This document shows, piece by piece, positions 44,553-55,045 of a stretch of DNA of 64,000 bases. Source of the stretch: Coptis chinensis. Taxonomy: Eukaryota > Streptophyta > Magnoliopsida > Ranunculales > Ranunculaceae. The DNA lies in assembly GCA_015680905.1 (NCBI GenBank), contig CM027378.1:89929501-89993500 (forward strand), read 5' to 3'. The notes under the pieces were generated by a model that did not search any database, was not told where the DNA came from, and was given only the letters and a program-made list of their open reading frames with translations. Each line of letters begins with the position of its first letter. The stretch's first letter is position 1. The position numbers and the translations under genes were made by a program.

Positions 44553-45095
44553 AGCCGTAGACCATTCTCCATGATAATTTTGGCAGAAGATGATCATTTA
44601 GGTAACCGTTGCAGTAACTCATACTCCCCTGTCATGCAAGCCATCATCGAGTACAAGAATAACTCTTCAAGAACAATAGCCTTATCGAACAAAACTTTTA
44701 TGAGCATCATTTCTTATTTCGACACGAGAACCCGTTGATCCTAACAATTTTAAGGTTATACAGCAAAAAACCATGACGTAGTCTCCCTTGCACACACTCT
44801 TTTTCCATAAATTCCAAAATCCATGCACCTTGTAGACAAGGGAACCGAACATCAATTGTAACATTCTCCAGCACAGGATAACCATAGAAAAAAAAATTTG
44901 ACGATGCCATATAATGTCAAGTTATCAATTATTTTGCCATCCAACTTAAATTGCTTGAGATTCTTGAAGACAACGGTTCCCCTCTTTGCAAGTAGCACTC
45001 AGCATATATCAACTTAGGGAAATAAGGACCCACTGACAAAAACTGGACATGTGAAAAGCTAAATAGATGGTCTCAAATCTTTGATAACTTGTTGT
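44553..45095 (-). pseudogene. F-box/FBD/LRR-type gene fragment
   Basis: On the minus strand, LRR-like text (SVGPYFPKLIYAECY, then FKLDGKIIDNLTLYGI) is followed by YPVLENVTIDVRFPC and, at 44707-44790, LYNLKIVRINGFSCRNK. A one-base shift at about 44707 leads on to MMLIKVLFDKAIVLEELFLY. The last two are the heart of an FBD domain, found at the C-terminus of plant F-box/LRR proteins, which choose substrates for SCF ubiquitin ligases. No F-box is present, and at least three frame breaks or stops occur (near 44707, 44890, 44925), so it is a relic or a poorly sequenced fragment. Confidence 0.65.
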
Positions 45096-45156
45096 CAATG
45101 GCTTGTTCATTCTAACAAAAGGACCGGCCCCCACTAAATCAGTTGGGATATTGCCG

Positions 45157-45353
45157 ACTTCAGCGGCTATTCAAAGGATCAGCACACCAGCGGCTACTCA
45201 TTCTTCAGCGGCTATTCAAAGGATCAGTACACCAGCGACTACTCAAAGTTCTTCAGCGGCTATTCAAAGGATCCGCACACCAGCGGCTACTCAAAGTTCT
45301 TCAGCGGCTATTCAAAGGATCAGCACACCAGCAGCAATTCAAAGTATCGAGCG
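45157..45353. repeat. 48-bp minisatellite, four units
   Basis: GCGGCTATTCAAAGGATC starts each unit; lengths are 45, 48, 48 and 48 bp. All are multiples of three, so the plus strand stays open with the repeated phrase SAAIQRISTPAATQS. It is followed by three ATCGGCA words. Confidence 0.9.
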
Positions 45354-45680
45354 GCATCGGCAGTTCAACGAGATCGGCAAAACAGGATCGGCAATGCACT
45401 CACATTTAGATCGGCAAATAGTGATTGTCCATCTACATCCTCATCCAATGCACTCACATTGTTGCATCTGATGGGTATTTTGGAACCCGTCAGTGCTACT
45501 ACAGCCTTTTTCAACTAGTTGAATTTGTCTCTCGAAGGATATCTCCAGCCATCTGACCATATCTTGGTGCCATTAGCAGTATCTTTGGCGCACAAGCTTT
45601 GAAACCAGCTGCACAAGTTATGAGTAGTAGTAGTAGTTTTTTTTTTTTTTTCTCTCCAGCTTCAATGGCTGATGGTGTTA
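45354..45680. other. Unassigned stretch with ATCGGC words
   Basis: ATCGGC(A) words recur here and again at 50820-51380, which may mean both flanks belong to one GCCGATC-rich LTR split by the 45681-50676 insertions. A poly-T run occupies 45640-45650. No coding sequence. Confidence 0.35.
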
Positions 45681-47579
45681 TGATAAGCGCATAAATATTA
45701 CAGTATTCACGCTCAATTTTATATTAGTTAGTTCGTTTAATTTATTCGTGTGATTTAGTTAGTGTATTTTTTGGTGGTTTTACAGGAATTGGACTTAACA
45801 TGATTAAAAGTGTGGAAACTGTCGAGATTCGGGATGTCAGTGGTATGAGTTCCCCTAGTCTGGTTGGGCCTTGTTAAAGCACGTGAGTAAATACAAGAGG
45901 AAATAAAAGAAAATGGAATTTGGGCCTAAAGTTTAGTCTAGGTCCAATAGCCTAAGGCTGGACCATGTGTACCAAGCCAATTCTTAGCCCTTAAATAGAC
46001 CAGCCCATATACACTAAGGCCCGTTCCCACCCTAATGCCTGGCTACCGGACCACCGAATCAGTCCTTAAGACTGATTTCCTTCCCCATCGCGAACAAACT
46101 TCAAATCCCTCAAATCCCGCATTTACAAATTGAACCAAGATATTAAAAGCCCACATCGCTACAAAGGGAAGCGGGGAGATCTTTAGTTTCCTTCTCCATT
46201 CATTCTGGCGAATAGGAAAGAATGGAACCCAATTACAGAAACTTTCCAAAGAGAACAAAAGCTGCCGATCCCATACCAAAAGGAAGGAGAGTTTCCTTTT
46301 GAAGAGGGCCTTCGCTGAATAAAGGCGAATCACGGCAGATGAAAAGGGCTAGAGGATCTGGAATAGCGGACAATGATGAAAGGGGTCGTGTTCGTTGGCT
46401 GAAAAAACGTAGGCGACAGCAGTGAAAAGAGAGGTCGCTTGGCTGAAAAGTGGAGGGAGAACAGAAAGCAGTAGAGAAAGGCTGTTGGGCTGGTCTTTGG
46501 AACGCAGCGGCAATGATGAAATGAAAGAATTGGTCGTCTGTTGTCAACGCTGCAGGCGTAAGAGAAAAGGAGTGAAGGTCGTCTGTTGGCTGGAAAAACG
46601 CAGAAGACAGCAAGGAAGGAAGGCTCTTGGCTGGTGCTGGAACGCAAGGGAAGCAGAGAATAGCGAGCGGCTCTTGGCTGAAGAGGGGAAAAGACAGCAG
46701 TGAAGGGGCTGGAGACTCTGGAACGCAAAGGAAAAATCAGAAAAGCCAGAACACCGAACCCGGACTTCATGGCGATGATCGGTTTTGTTAATGGCTTTAT
46801 TTTCTTTTGATATATTTATTTCGCCTTTGCATTATTTCCCATGTGTAACTAAATTATTTCTAGGCGTAGATGAAACCTTAGATCAATATGGATGTTTGAT
46901 ATTTGATATTTGGTATTCTGAATTGTTTTTAATGATTTAATTAATTCTTCTTTGAACTTCGTGATTAATATTACTATTATTTCTTTCACCGTTTCGTGAT
47001 GCATTTTCGGTAGTTTGAATAGGAGATTATTAATCAAGCTTGGAATAATTGTTAGTATTAAATCGTTTGATTGTTTGTGCTGTAAGAAAACAAATAATGC
47101 TTTGGGTTTGATCTTTAGCTGAGTAAGAAGATAATTTTGCGAAGAAAGTACAACAAGAATTGTAACGATAATATCATCGAGAAAGCAATTGATCATCATC
47201 GATTGCTTCTCAGAAATATATAACTGGAATACCAAAGGTTAAGTTGATAGTGTCTATAAAGTTTTAAGGTGGATTCGATAGTCCTAGAATTCTCTCTACT
47301 TAGCAGACCCCTAACATTTAGTTTATTCATTTCTTAGATCGTAGTTAAATAAAATAGATTTAGTAGTAATTAATTTCAAATTTCTATAAAACAACATTGT
47401 CGAATTAGGATAAGTAATATTTTAGTATTCAATTGTCCCTAAACAAAGAATCCCCGTGGGATCAACCTCGATTCTTCTTAGCACCTATTACGATAGACCT
47501 AGATAAACTTTGCGAGTATTAGTATAAGTAAAATAAGAATTAATTAGCCTGTTTATTTAGGCTGGTTAATTTTCTATCA
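45681..47579 (+). repeat. Gypsy-type LTR, plus orientation (element G)
   Basis: It begins TGATAAGCGC and ends TTTCTATCA a few bases before a tRNA-Asp primer site. This is the arrangement of Tat/Athila-type elements, with an LTR of about 1.9 kb. The interior (46330-46740) is a GA-rich, imperfectly repeated tract that opens long but meaningless frames on both strands. Confidence 0.6.
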
Positions 47580-47585
47580 AGTTTT

Positions 47586-47637
47586 TGGCGCCGCTGCCGG
47601 GGATCGAACCCGGGTCACCCGCGTGACAGGCGGGAAT
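47586..47637 (-). other. Primer-binding site matching ~52 nt of tRNA-Asp (GUC)
   Basis: TGGCGCCGCTGCCGGGGA is the usual tRNA-Asp primer site of Tat/Athila elements. The match continues through TCGAACCC (T-arm) and CGCGTGACAGGCGGG (anticodon arm with GTC on minus) to 47637, then stops. Compared with plant tRNA-Asp from memory there is one mismatch (third base of the acceptor segment). The 5' acceptor strand and D-arm are absent, so this is not a tRNA gene. Confidence 0.85.
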
Positions 47638-48950
47638 GATGCACCATGGGAACAAAATGTTTTGTTTAGCGAAAAATAAAACTTAGGTATACTATGCACT
47701 TAGGGGTAGTGGTATTGTTTCCTTTTCTATGATGATTATAGTCTAGAAATCTCAGTTAGCATTAGAATTAAGAGTAGTTATTAAGAAACTTAGGTTAAGA
47801 TATAAGTAATAGTCTCTGCATCTTTTCATAAATATCTTGCATGAACGTTATATTTGTACTTGGCGATTTTTTCGAGACCTAGGTTAGAGTGCTTAATTTT
47901 ACATATCCGGTGAGAATCTAGCCTAAAAGCCTCATATGAGTTGATATCCGAGTGATGACACTGGGGAAGTTTAATTCGAGTAGAAAAAACACGCCCACTT
48001 GCTTGATCACCATACCATATCCTAAAGAGAATTTAGGCCATCTTTGGATCGATATAGCCGAGAAATTCAAACCTAAAGAATATTTTTTTTCCGCTTAGTA
48101 AGCCTAATCGAGCCTTTTATTAGCTTTTTCATAAACCACAAATTCCTTTACCCTATATAAAAAAATAAATAAATAAACAAATAAATAAAAATAGTCTACC
48201 CATTTGATAAGTTTGAGAAATAGGATGAAATGAAGAAAAGAAATGAGAAAGACCTGTGGAAAATCAAGAATTTGCTAGTTGCTTCAAAAGAAGAATAAAG
48301 AAAAGAAAGTTTCCATCCAAAGAAAAGAAAAATGAATAGAAAAAAAATAAAAAATAAAAAAAATAAAAAATTAGAACTCCAAAAATAGAATCAAAGGAGT
48401 CAAAAAGCCAAAACAAAAGGGCTAAGGATGGAAACAAAGTGTAGAAGCAAAGTATGAACAAGACTTTCTCTAGTTACGGAATTTGAAGACCTTATTTTCT
48501 CAGACTTGTCTATTTTGTTTATCCATTCCAGTTATTTTTAAACTATCACCTAAGACATACATAACACCTAATAAAGACATTTAGCTCAATTAGGAATAGG
48601 TTGGTGTGATAGTAAGTGGCAGATGTGTTTGATCGACCTCGGCTCCTTTGGATGTCATTGAGATTGAGAGGAAAAGTGTGCTCACCGCACACTGGAGTGA
48701 GCGAAACCTGAGCGGAAAAATCAGAGTATTTTTGTCTTGACATATTTGTGAGGACCTACTTAGGGACGCTATTCCGAAGTTTCAAAACCGGACCTGCCAC
48801 TGCATTTCATAGTTTTGTTCATTGCATGTATGTTTATTTGTAGATGATTTGATTATTATGCATATGTTAACTTAGGTTTTAAAATGAGTATTCTTTATTC
48901 CTTGCTAGTGAGAAGAATGAATATGTTACATGCTGAGACCGGCTTCTCTC
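47638..48950. other. Non-coding interior next to element G's primer site
   Basis: No gag or pol motifs were found in any frame. The stretch has poly-A/AAAT runs (48160-48190, 48330-48370). It may be the inner part of a non-autonomous element with no coding capacity, or a deletion remnant. Confidence 0.4.
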
Positions 48951-50676
48951 TATATGAGATAAGAAATAATAATTCACAATGCTTTGTACGAATTCTTTCC
49001 TTTCACCAGAAATCCTATCAACTTAATCGGCACTTTGATAAATCATAAAATTGATAGTTTACCTACGAAATGAACGATAAAACTCAAAACGTAAGTAAAC
49101 TAAAACTATTGTTATGGTGTGCCTATATTTTATCAAAGATTATACTCTCAATCCTATGAGATATAGTGGAGTAGATGATTCGTTCCACTCCTAGTCCTTC
49201 CGCATGCTGTGTTTTCTAGTCTAATTACTCTACTCTAAGTCTAATGAGAGATTTACGAAAAGGCAACTAGACTACGATGCAACTACCCACAAGATGCAAC
49301 TAGTCGACTATTAGAACAACTATGGGAATGCTACGTCGATTCTATGATAAGGAGTTAGAGGGGGATTGATTCCACCTTAACTCGACTTAATCCTACTAAC
49401 GATGAATCATCGTAATCCGAATTAAACTGCTTTGCAGAACAATCTGGTTACTCCTAATCCCTAATTACACATGGCATTTCTACCAATTCATAACTAGCAT
49501 GTGAACGATCACACCCATTCTCATGGTGAACTAATCATTTCTAGAGTGGAAAGGAAATTACGACGACTCTACGATAATTGGAATCAAGCTTTCATCAAGG
49601 CTTCTCAACCCCCTCTAATGGGGGTTTAGCCGAGAATCATCACGCTATCATTCCCAATGGAATTCAAACAAGACATGATATAAATATTGAAACTTTGCTT
49701 GTTTAAACTCAATTCAAAACTACTAATGCAATAATTGAATTAAACTAATAATGACAAATAATTGAATCTACGAATTGAAACAAAACAATTAATGAAAATG
49801 AAACTAGATTATGGAGAACACTATTTTATTAATCTAATGAATAATAAAACAATGATTCAAATACTAAATTAATAATCTAACTAATCTAGGTCTAGCTATC
49901 TACGTAATAAGGGAATTTAGATCTAAACAATTGTAAATGACAAGAATCGAAATTGACAAACTAGCTATTTTATTTATCAAACTAATGAAGAACAATGATT
50001 CTAAAGATTAATCTAAAACAATAATTCAAATTAAACTAAACTTAATTTTATTAAATGAAAACTAGATCTAGAATTATCTATAGTTTTAGGTCTAACTAGC
50101 TACCATTAACAAAGAGCTAAGCTTTGGTTTTTATATGTTCAGATCCAAAAATCGTGCATGGGCTTGGATCCATGTTTTGGGCCAGAGAATCAGGCCCAAA
50201 ACCAATACTTTCAGTCCAAAAAGGCCTCTTCAACTGCAGTTGACTTTGACAGACTTTTTGTCCACTTCTGCTCCTCTGATTGGTCCAAGGCTTGGACCAT
50301 TGGAAAGCTCTTTCCGAGCCGGTCGTTTTGACATAAGGTAGGCCCAATTCTGAGGTCTGAGTCCAAAGATACGGCCTTCGGAAGTTTTGTTGACTTTGTT
50401 AATTTTACGCCCGCGTGGACTTTGACTTTTCATCTTTTGACCGGGCTTTACAGAGGCTTTGTCTTCTTGAATCTTGGCCTTTAATCACAGAACTCCTTAG
50501 CAACCGACCTTTGCTCCTTTATCTCGCTAAAGTGGCACATTTCTGCACATAATGGACTTTGAAGCCTGAAATGCATAAAAACACGTAATCAGTATTAACT
50601 CTTACTTATTATTCACATAATTGGTCTAAAAGTACGATTGTTAAGGGGTTAAAACTATAGTTTTGGGCTCTTATCA
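48951..50676 (-). repeat. Gypsy-type LTR, minus orientation (left limit uncertain)
   Basis: Read on the minus strand from 50676, TGATAAGAGCCCAAAACTAT resembles the start of the element I LTR (TGATAAGTGCTCAAAA). A TATAAAAACC word lies about 550 bases in (minus, near 50130). The low-coordinate end and any primer site could not be located. Confidence 0.5.
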
Positions 50677-51533
50677 CACTTCTTCCAGCGACAAGATCCT
50701 ATCAACTTGATTTTCCTTATCAATAATCAGTGGTATTGATCTGTTGATGAAATTACATTGCATGGATCTCCCTCCACAGCCCAGCTCCTTGAGTACCACC
50801 TTCAGCACCTTCAGTACCACGGATCGGTATTCATAATGGGCAGGTGTTCTTGAGTTCAGTGCCTGCCATGAAGGCGCTAGTAGCAAACTGCCATTGATAG
50901 CTACACCAGTTCAAAGTGCAAACCGATCAAAGTAGAGGGTCTGGACAAAAGTGGTTTCCAAATTCCGTTAGAATTAGGAATTCACATTAGATCGGTATCT
51001 TTGATCGGAAAACAAGGCGGCAACTTGAACTGGTCGGTCAAGTTTTGAATAAAGTTTTTCAAAGTTTAACAATACTAATCCGATGTGAAGAAGGATTTTA
51101 ATATAGAAGCGGCTCAAACTCTCAAAGTGTTATATATAGAGAGGTGGGTAACAGGGGTATTGTGCGCGGCATTCTGAAAGATAGGTTGATCTATTAGAAA
51201 CAGTTGGGAATTTTTATCGATATTTGTTAATTGGATCGGAAAATAGAGGTAGAAGAGATCAGTAAACTTGTGGGAGTACTGAACTAAGGAATATTTCGAT
51301 TCAACGAGATCGGTTCGGTTTGAAGAAAACAAACTCATCGGTTATAGACCGTTCAGTTGTGATTGCTGATCGGCAATTGGAAAGCGGATATTTTGGAGAT
51401 TTGTTGTGAAAGGATATATATCTGAAGATAGATTTTTGGAGAGTTGTTGCAAAAGGATATATATCTAGAAACGTAGTGAAGTGGGAGAGTGGAATAACCG
51501 TTTGAGACTCTAGCTTGCTGGTTGTGATTATTT
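50677..51533. other. Stretch rich in GATCGG words; possible 3' LTR part of element H
   Basis: GATCGG/GATCGA-type words recur at least eight times. On minus, CTCTATATATAACAC near 51125-51139 looks like an LTR TATA box. Position after H's coding region suggests its 3' LTR, but no end or partner LTR could be confirmed. Confidence 0.4.
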
Positions 51534-51540
51534 TATAAAA
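51534..51540 (+). promoter_or_regulatory. TATA box of the antisense gene in element H
   Basis: TATAAAA followed by a G-rich run, 223 bases before the start codon at 51763. A start site about 30 bases downstream would leave a leader of roughly 195 bases. This is inferred from position and consensus only. Confidence 0.5.
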
Positions 51541-51762
51541 AGGGGAGACGAAAGGTATTATGTGTTGGAGTAGAGATAAAAGGAGAACTTGTTGGGTTGG
51601 AGTTACAGACTATTAGACCGAAGAGAAACTTGAGGGAGCAAAAAGGTTTGATCTTCTTTTCTTCGTCTAGCGTCAGTTAAGTGTTCGAGACTTCTTTGTT
51701 TATAGTTAGTTTATTCTCTGCTTGGATCTCTCTTTTAATCAAAGTCTGATATTTTTTGCTTA

Positions 51763-53577
51763 ATGGAAAGAGCTTATAATTTGAAGAGGAGATGGGGTGA
51801 TAAAGGGGATTTTAATATGAATAGGGTGGCGAAAGGTATTGATTCTAATTGTTTGAGAACACAGTATGATATTGGAGATGATGTTTCTATTGAGTATGTT
51901 GGTAGCGATATCGACCAAAAGTGTGAAAATGACGAGATAATTTTATTGTTTTCACATTTTTGGCTGGGTTGTAGTGTTTCATTTCAAAAATTAGTTTCCG
52001 AGTTATTAGCTCGATGGAGAGTACATCCTTTACAATTATCTCCTGGCTATTGGGCTATATTTGCCCGTGTAGCGATAATTTGTAAGGTTTATCAAAAGAG
52101 TATGTCGTCAGACCTTTTGTTTGAGTTATTGAAGCCTCTGCGGCAAAATAAGACTTCTTCTAAAAGCTATGCGTTAGGATATCATAACCATCACAACCAG
52201 AATTATAGGTTTTATGGGATGCCTTCGAACTACAAGAATGCGAAATTGTATGGTTTTAAGATCAAAGGCAATTGGAGGTTCGAAAATATTGATTATCCTA
52301 ACAATATATCAGGTAAGATGTTAACTCATTATAATTTTAAATAGTTAGCATCACATTTTGAGTATCTTGTTTTTTTTTTTTTAATTTTTATAGGGGATTT
52401 TTTGAAGTTTCCAAATAAATCAGTGTTTAACAGCGAGATGATAAAAATGAAATTTGTTAGTTTGTTTAGTCATAATGCAGATGTCTATGATCTATCGTTT
52501 CCAGACGATATTGTAGATTATTATCATGATATAGAAATTAGACTGCTTAATGAGCCTAGGGAATTAGCACCTTACTGTGGCTCAAAGAAGAGAAAGAATG
52601 TTATTGTAGATGATAGCAGTGAAGACGACGAAGAAGTAGAAGGAGATGACTCTGAGGATAGTGGACAAGAAAATATTAGAAAGAAGAAAAGAAACGTACG
52701 TCCAAAAAAGAAGGAAAAGAAAACTGGGGATAACTCAAGTAAAATTGAGGAAGGAATTGAAAGTCAAGAAATGGTACGTATATAATATTTCTTTTAAAAT
52801 ATCATATATATAATACCTATAATATGTTTTGAAATGATGTTTCATTATGACAGGTTTTTTGTCTTCCTGCACAAAAAACTACTGATGTGCTTGATATTGA
52901 TGATGATGATGATATTGGTGGGGAAGCGATGACTAACAGTATATCTGGACTTGATGTTAGTGTTGATCTTGTTTTTGTGATTTAGAATAATATTCGTTAT
53001 TGATTGTTTAATGGTTCTTTTGGTAATGTAGATTGAAAAAGTTTTCGATGGTGGAGATACAATGGGTTCAACTTCTGTTGTCAAGATCAATTTTGGAGTG
53101 CCAACTCCTTTTGGTGGAAGTAGTTTTGGAGTTCCAACACCTGTTGTTGGCACCAATGCTGGTGTAGCAACTTCTGCCGATGGCACCATTGTTGGTGTGT
53201 CGAGTTTAGTATCAACTGTTGTTGGCACTAGTGCTGGATTGCCGACTTCTATTGACACCGATGCAGACGTGCCAACAGAAGATTCACTGTGGTTAGTACC
53301 AACATCATTGTTGACTCAACTGTACCTTCTTCAATGCAGCCAGGGATGAGTGGCAGTTCTACAATGCCTGTGCTCATCACTCCAGATGTGCAAGCCTTGG
53401 CAATTGAAGGTTAGATGTTGAATAGTTATTTTAATAGTATTGACTTATTATTATATATTATTATTTTAAATTATTTTGTCTAATATTTCAGATCCAGAGT
53501 TATTGTGTTTAGATTATTAACGAAGTGTAGATTTTGGAAAAACCGTTAATATGTTGAATTCAAAGCTTGCAAAGGTA

Positions 53578-53629
<52 letters not shown>

Positions 53630-54329
53630 GTGTGTGTTTTTTATTTATTTATTTATTTATTTATTTTTATCAACACATTATTTTTGTTCTCTTAGGCGTC
53701 GAAGATTGGGGATTGTGCTAAAGAAATCTTAGAAGCAATTGAGAAATATTTGGAAGGAGAGAGAGCTCATTTTTCAGGAGAATGAACGTATGAGAGGAGT
53801 ACTTATGAGAAATGAAGTAGTTTTGCACGACTATGAGATGAAAATGAATATCATGAAAGATGAATTGTCGAAACAGAATCAATAAATTGTTGTTCTCAAG
53901 GAGCAGAAGGTTTTGAGTGATGAAGTTGAGATTTTAAAATGTGAGAAATTAGAATTGGCAAAACGAGTTTGCGAGGCTGAGGGAATTAGAGGAGACTACA
54001 AGGTACTATTGGAAGAGAATGCATTTTTGAAGAAGGAGTTAGATGAATATCATGAGAGGGTGGAAAATTTTAGGGTTGGGTGTGAAGAGAAGGATGATAT
54101 GATTGAGAAGCATGCAATTGAAACTAAGAAATCTAGGGCGTTGTTGCGTGAAGCATCGGCAAGTGTTGGACTTTGGAAATCGAGAGATTCTGAGAAACGG
54201 GAAAAATTGCAGCAGCTGTCAGATTATTATACTATGTGTTATAGGAAGTTGGAAGATGTATCACCGTCAGATCTAAAAGGTGTTCCAGTTCCAGTGGAGG
54301 ATAGCATTATGCCACAACTTCTTGAGTGA
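51763..54329 (+). pseudogene. Spliced antisense ORF of the Tat element (plant 'gypsy-type transposon' protein family)
   Basis: Exons proposed from GT-AG signals: 51763-52312, 52394-52773, 52854-52955, 53032-53409, 53492-53574, 53696-54329; phases agree for the first four. Exon 1 has the LARWRVHPLQLSPGYWAIF, YGMPSNYKNAKLYGF and GNWRF segments that recall the family annotated as putative gypsy-type transposon (Transposase_28-like; from memory). Exon 2 is acidic then basic (KKRNVRPKKKEKK, a possible nuclear signal). Exon 4 encodes VPTP-type repeats, and exon 6 a long coiled coil. Damage: a frameshift near 53280, a TAA in exon 5, a frameshift near 53765 and a TAA at 53883. Its function is unknown. 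Confidence 0.75.
53582..53667. repeat. (TG)n and (TTTA)n microsatellites
   Basis: About 45 bases of TG followed, after a short break, by an ATTT run, inside the fifth proposed intron of the antisense gene. Confidence 0.95.
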
Positions 54330-54547
54330 AGTTTTTGTTTTTTATTGTTAGGATGATGTAAGGTTAGGTTATGGTTTTTTCTTTCTCGATTATGTTTATT
54401 TTTTCCACTGTATTCATGATATTTGGTTTTTATCTATTTTTTATTAGATTGGTAATCAGAATAGGTCGGTCAAAATATATAAGAGTTGGGTAATCTGGCC
54501 TTGAGGTAGGTCGGAAAAATAGATATAAGTATTAAGGATAACGTAAT

Positions 54548-54965
54548 TGGGGTGTTGCCGCCCCCATAATATAATAATAACGTAATAAAATTTGGGGTGT
54601 CGCCGCCCCCAAAGTGTAATGATAACATAATGAAATTTGGGATGTCGCCGCCCCCATAGTGTAATGATAACGTAATGAAATTTGGGGTGTCGCCGCCCCC
54701 ATAGTGTAATTATAATGTAATTAAATTTGGGGTGTCGCTGCCCCCATAGTGTAATGTTAACGTAATTAAATTTGGGGTGTCGCCGCCCCCATAGTGTAAT
54801 GATAACGTAATGAAATCTGGGGTGTTGCCGCCCCCATAGTGTAATGATAACGTAATGAAATTTGGGGTGTCGCCGCCCCCATAGTGTAATGATAACGTAA
54901 TTAAATTTGGGGTGTTGTCACCCCTATAGTGTAAGTGTAATGATAACGTAATAAAATTTGGGGTA
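54548..54965. repeat. 45-bp satellite-like array, about nine units
   Basis: The unit starts GGGGTGTCGCCGCCCCCATA and continues GTGTAATGATAACGTAATGA; copies differ at few sites. It lies between the antisense gene's end and integrase of element H. Plant Tat/Ogre-type elements are known to carry tandem repeats in this region that can seed genomic satellites. Confidence 0.95.
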
Positions 54966-55045
54966 TTTGATTCCTAGTTAAAACGAAAGATGGATCAAAT
55001 TTTATTGAATTATGAAATGATTACAATGAATGAAGAACAAAACAT

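Noticed and set aside
46043-46770. Overlapping 90-150-codon frames on both strands
   Set aside because: The DNA is a GA-rich imperfect repeat inside the plus-strand Gypsy LTR; the products are serine/phenylalanine- or arginine-rich without any domain.
47586-47637. tRNA-Asp gene
   Set aside because: Only the 3' two thirds are present (no D-arm or 5' acceptor strand), and it sits at an LTR end exactly where a primer-binding site belongs.
48264-48461. 65-codon phenylalanine-rich frame
   Set aside because: It results from an A-rich plus strand; low complexity.
52845-53258. 137-codon minus-strand frame opposite the antisense gene
   Set aside because: It spans proposed introns and mirrors the VPTP-type repeats of the plus-strand exon; no domain recognised.
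54548-54965. CRISPR-like array
   Set aside because: Units are directly tandem with no unique spacers, and the genome is plant; it is a satellite-type repeat.
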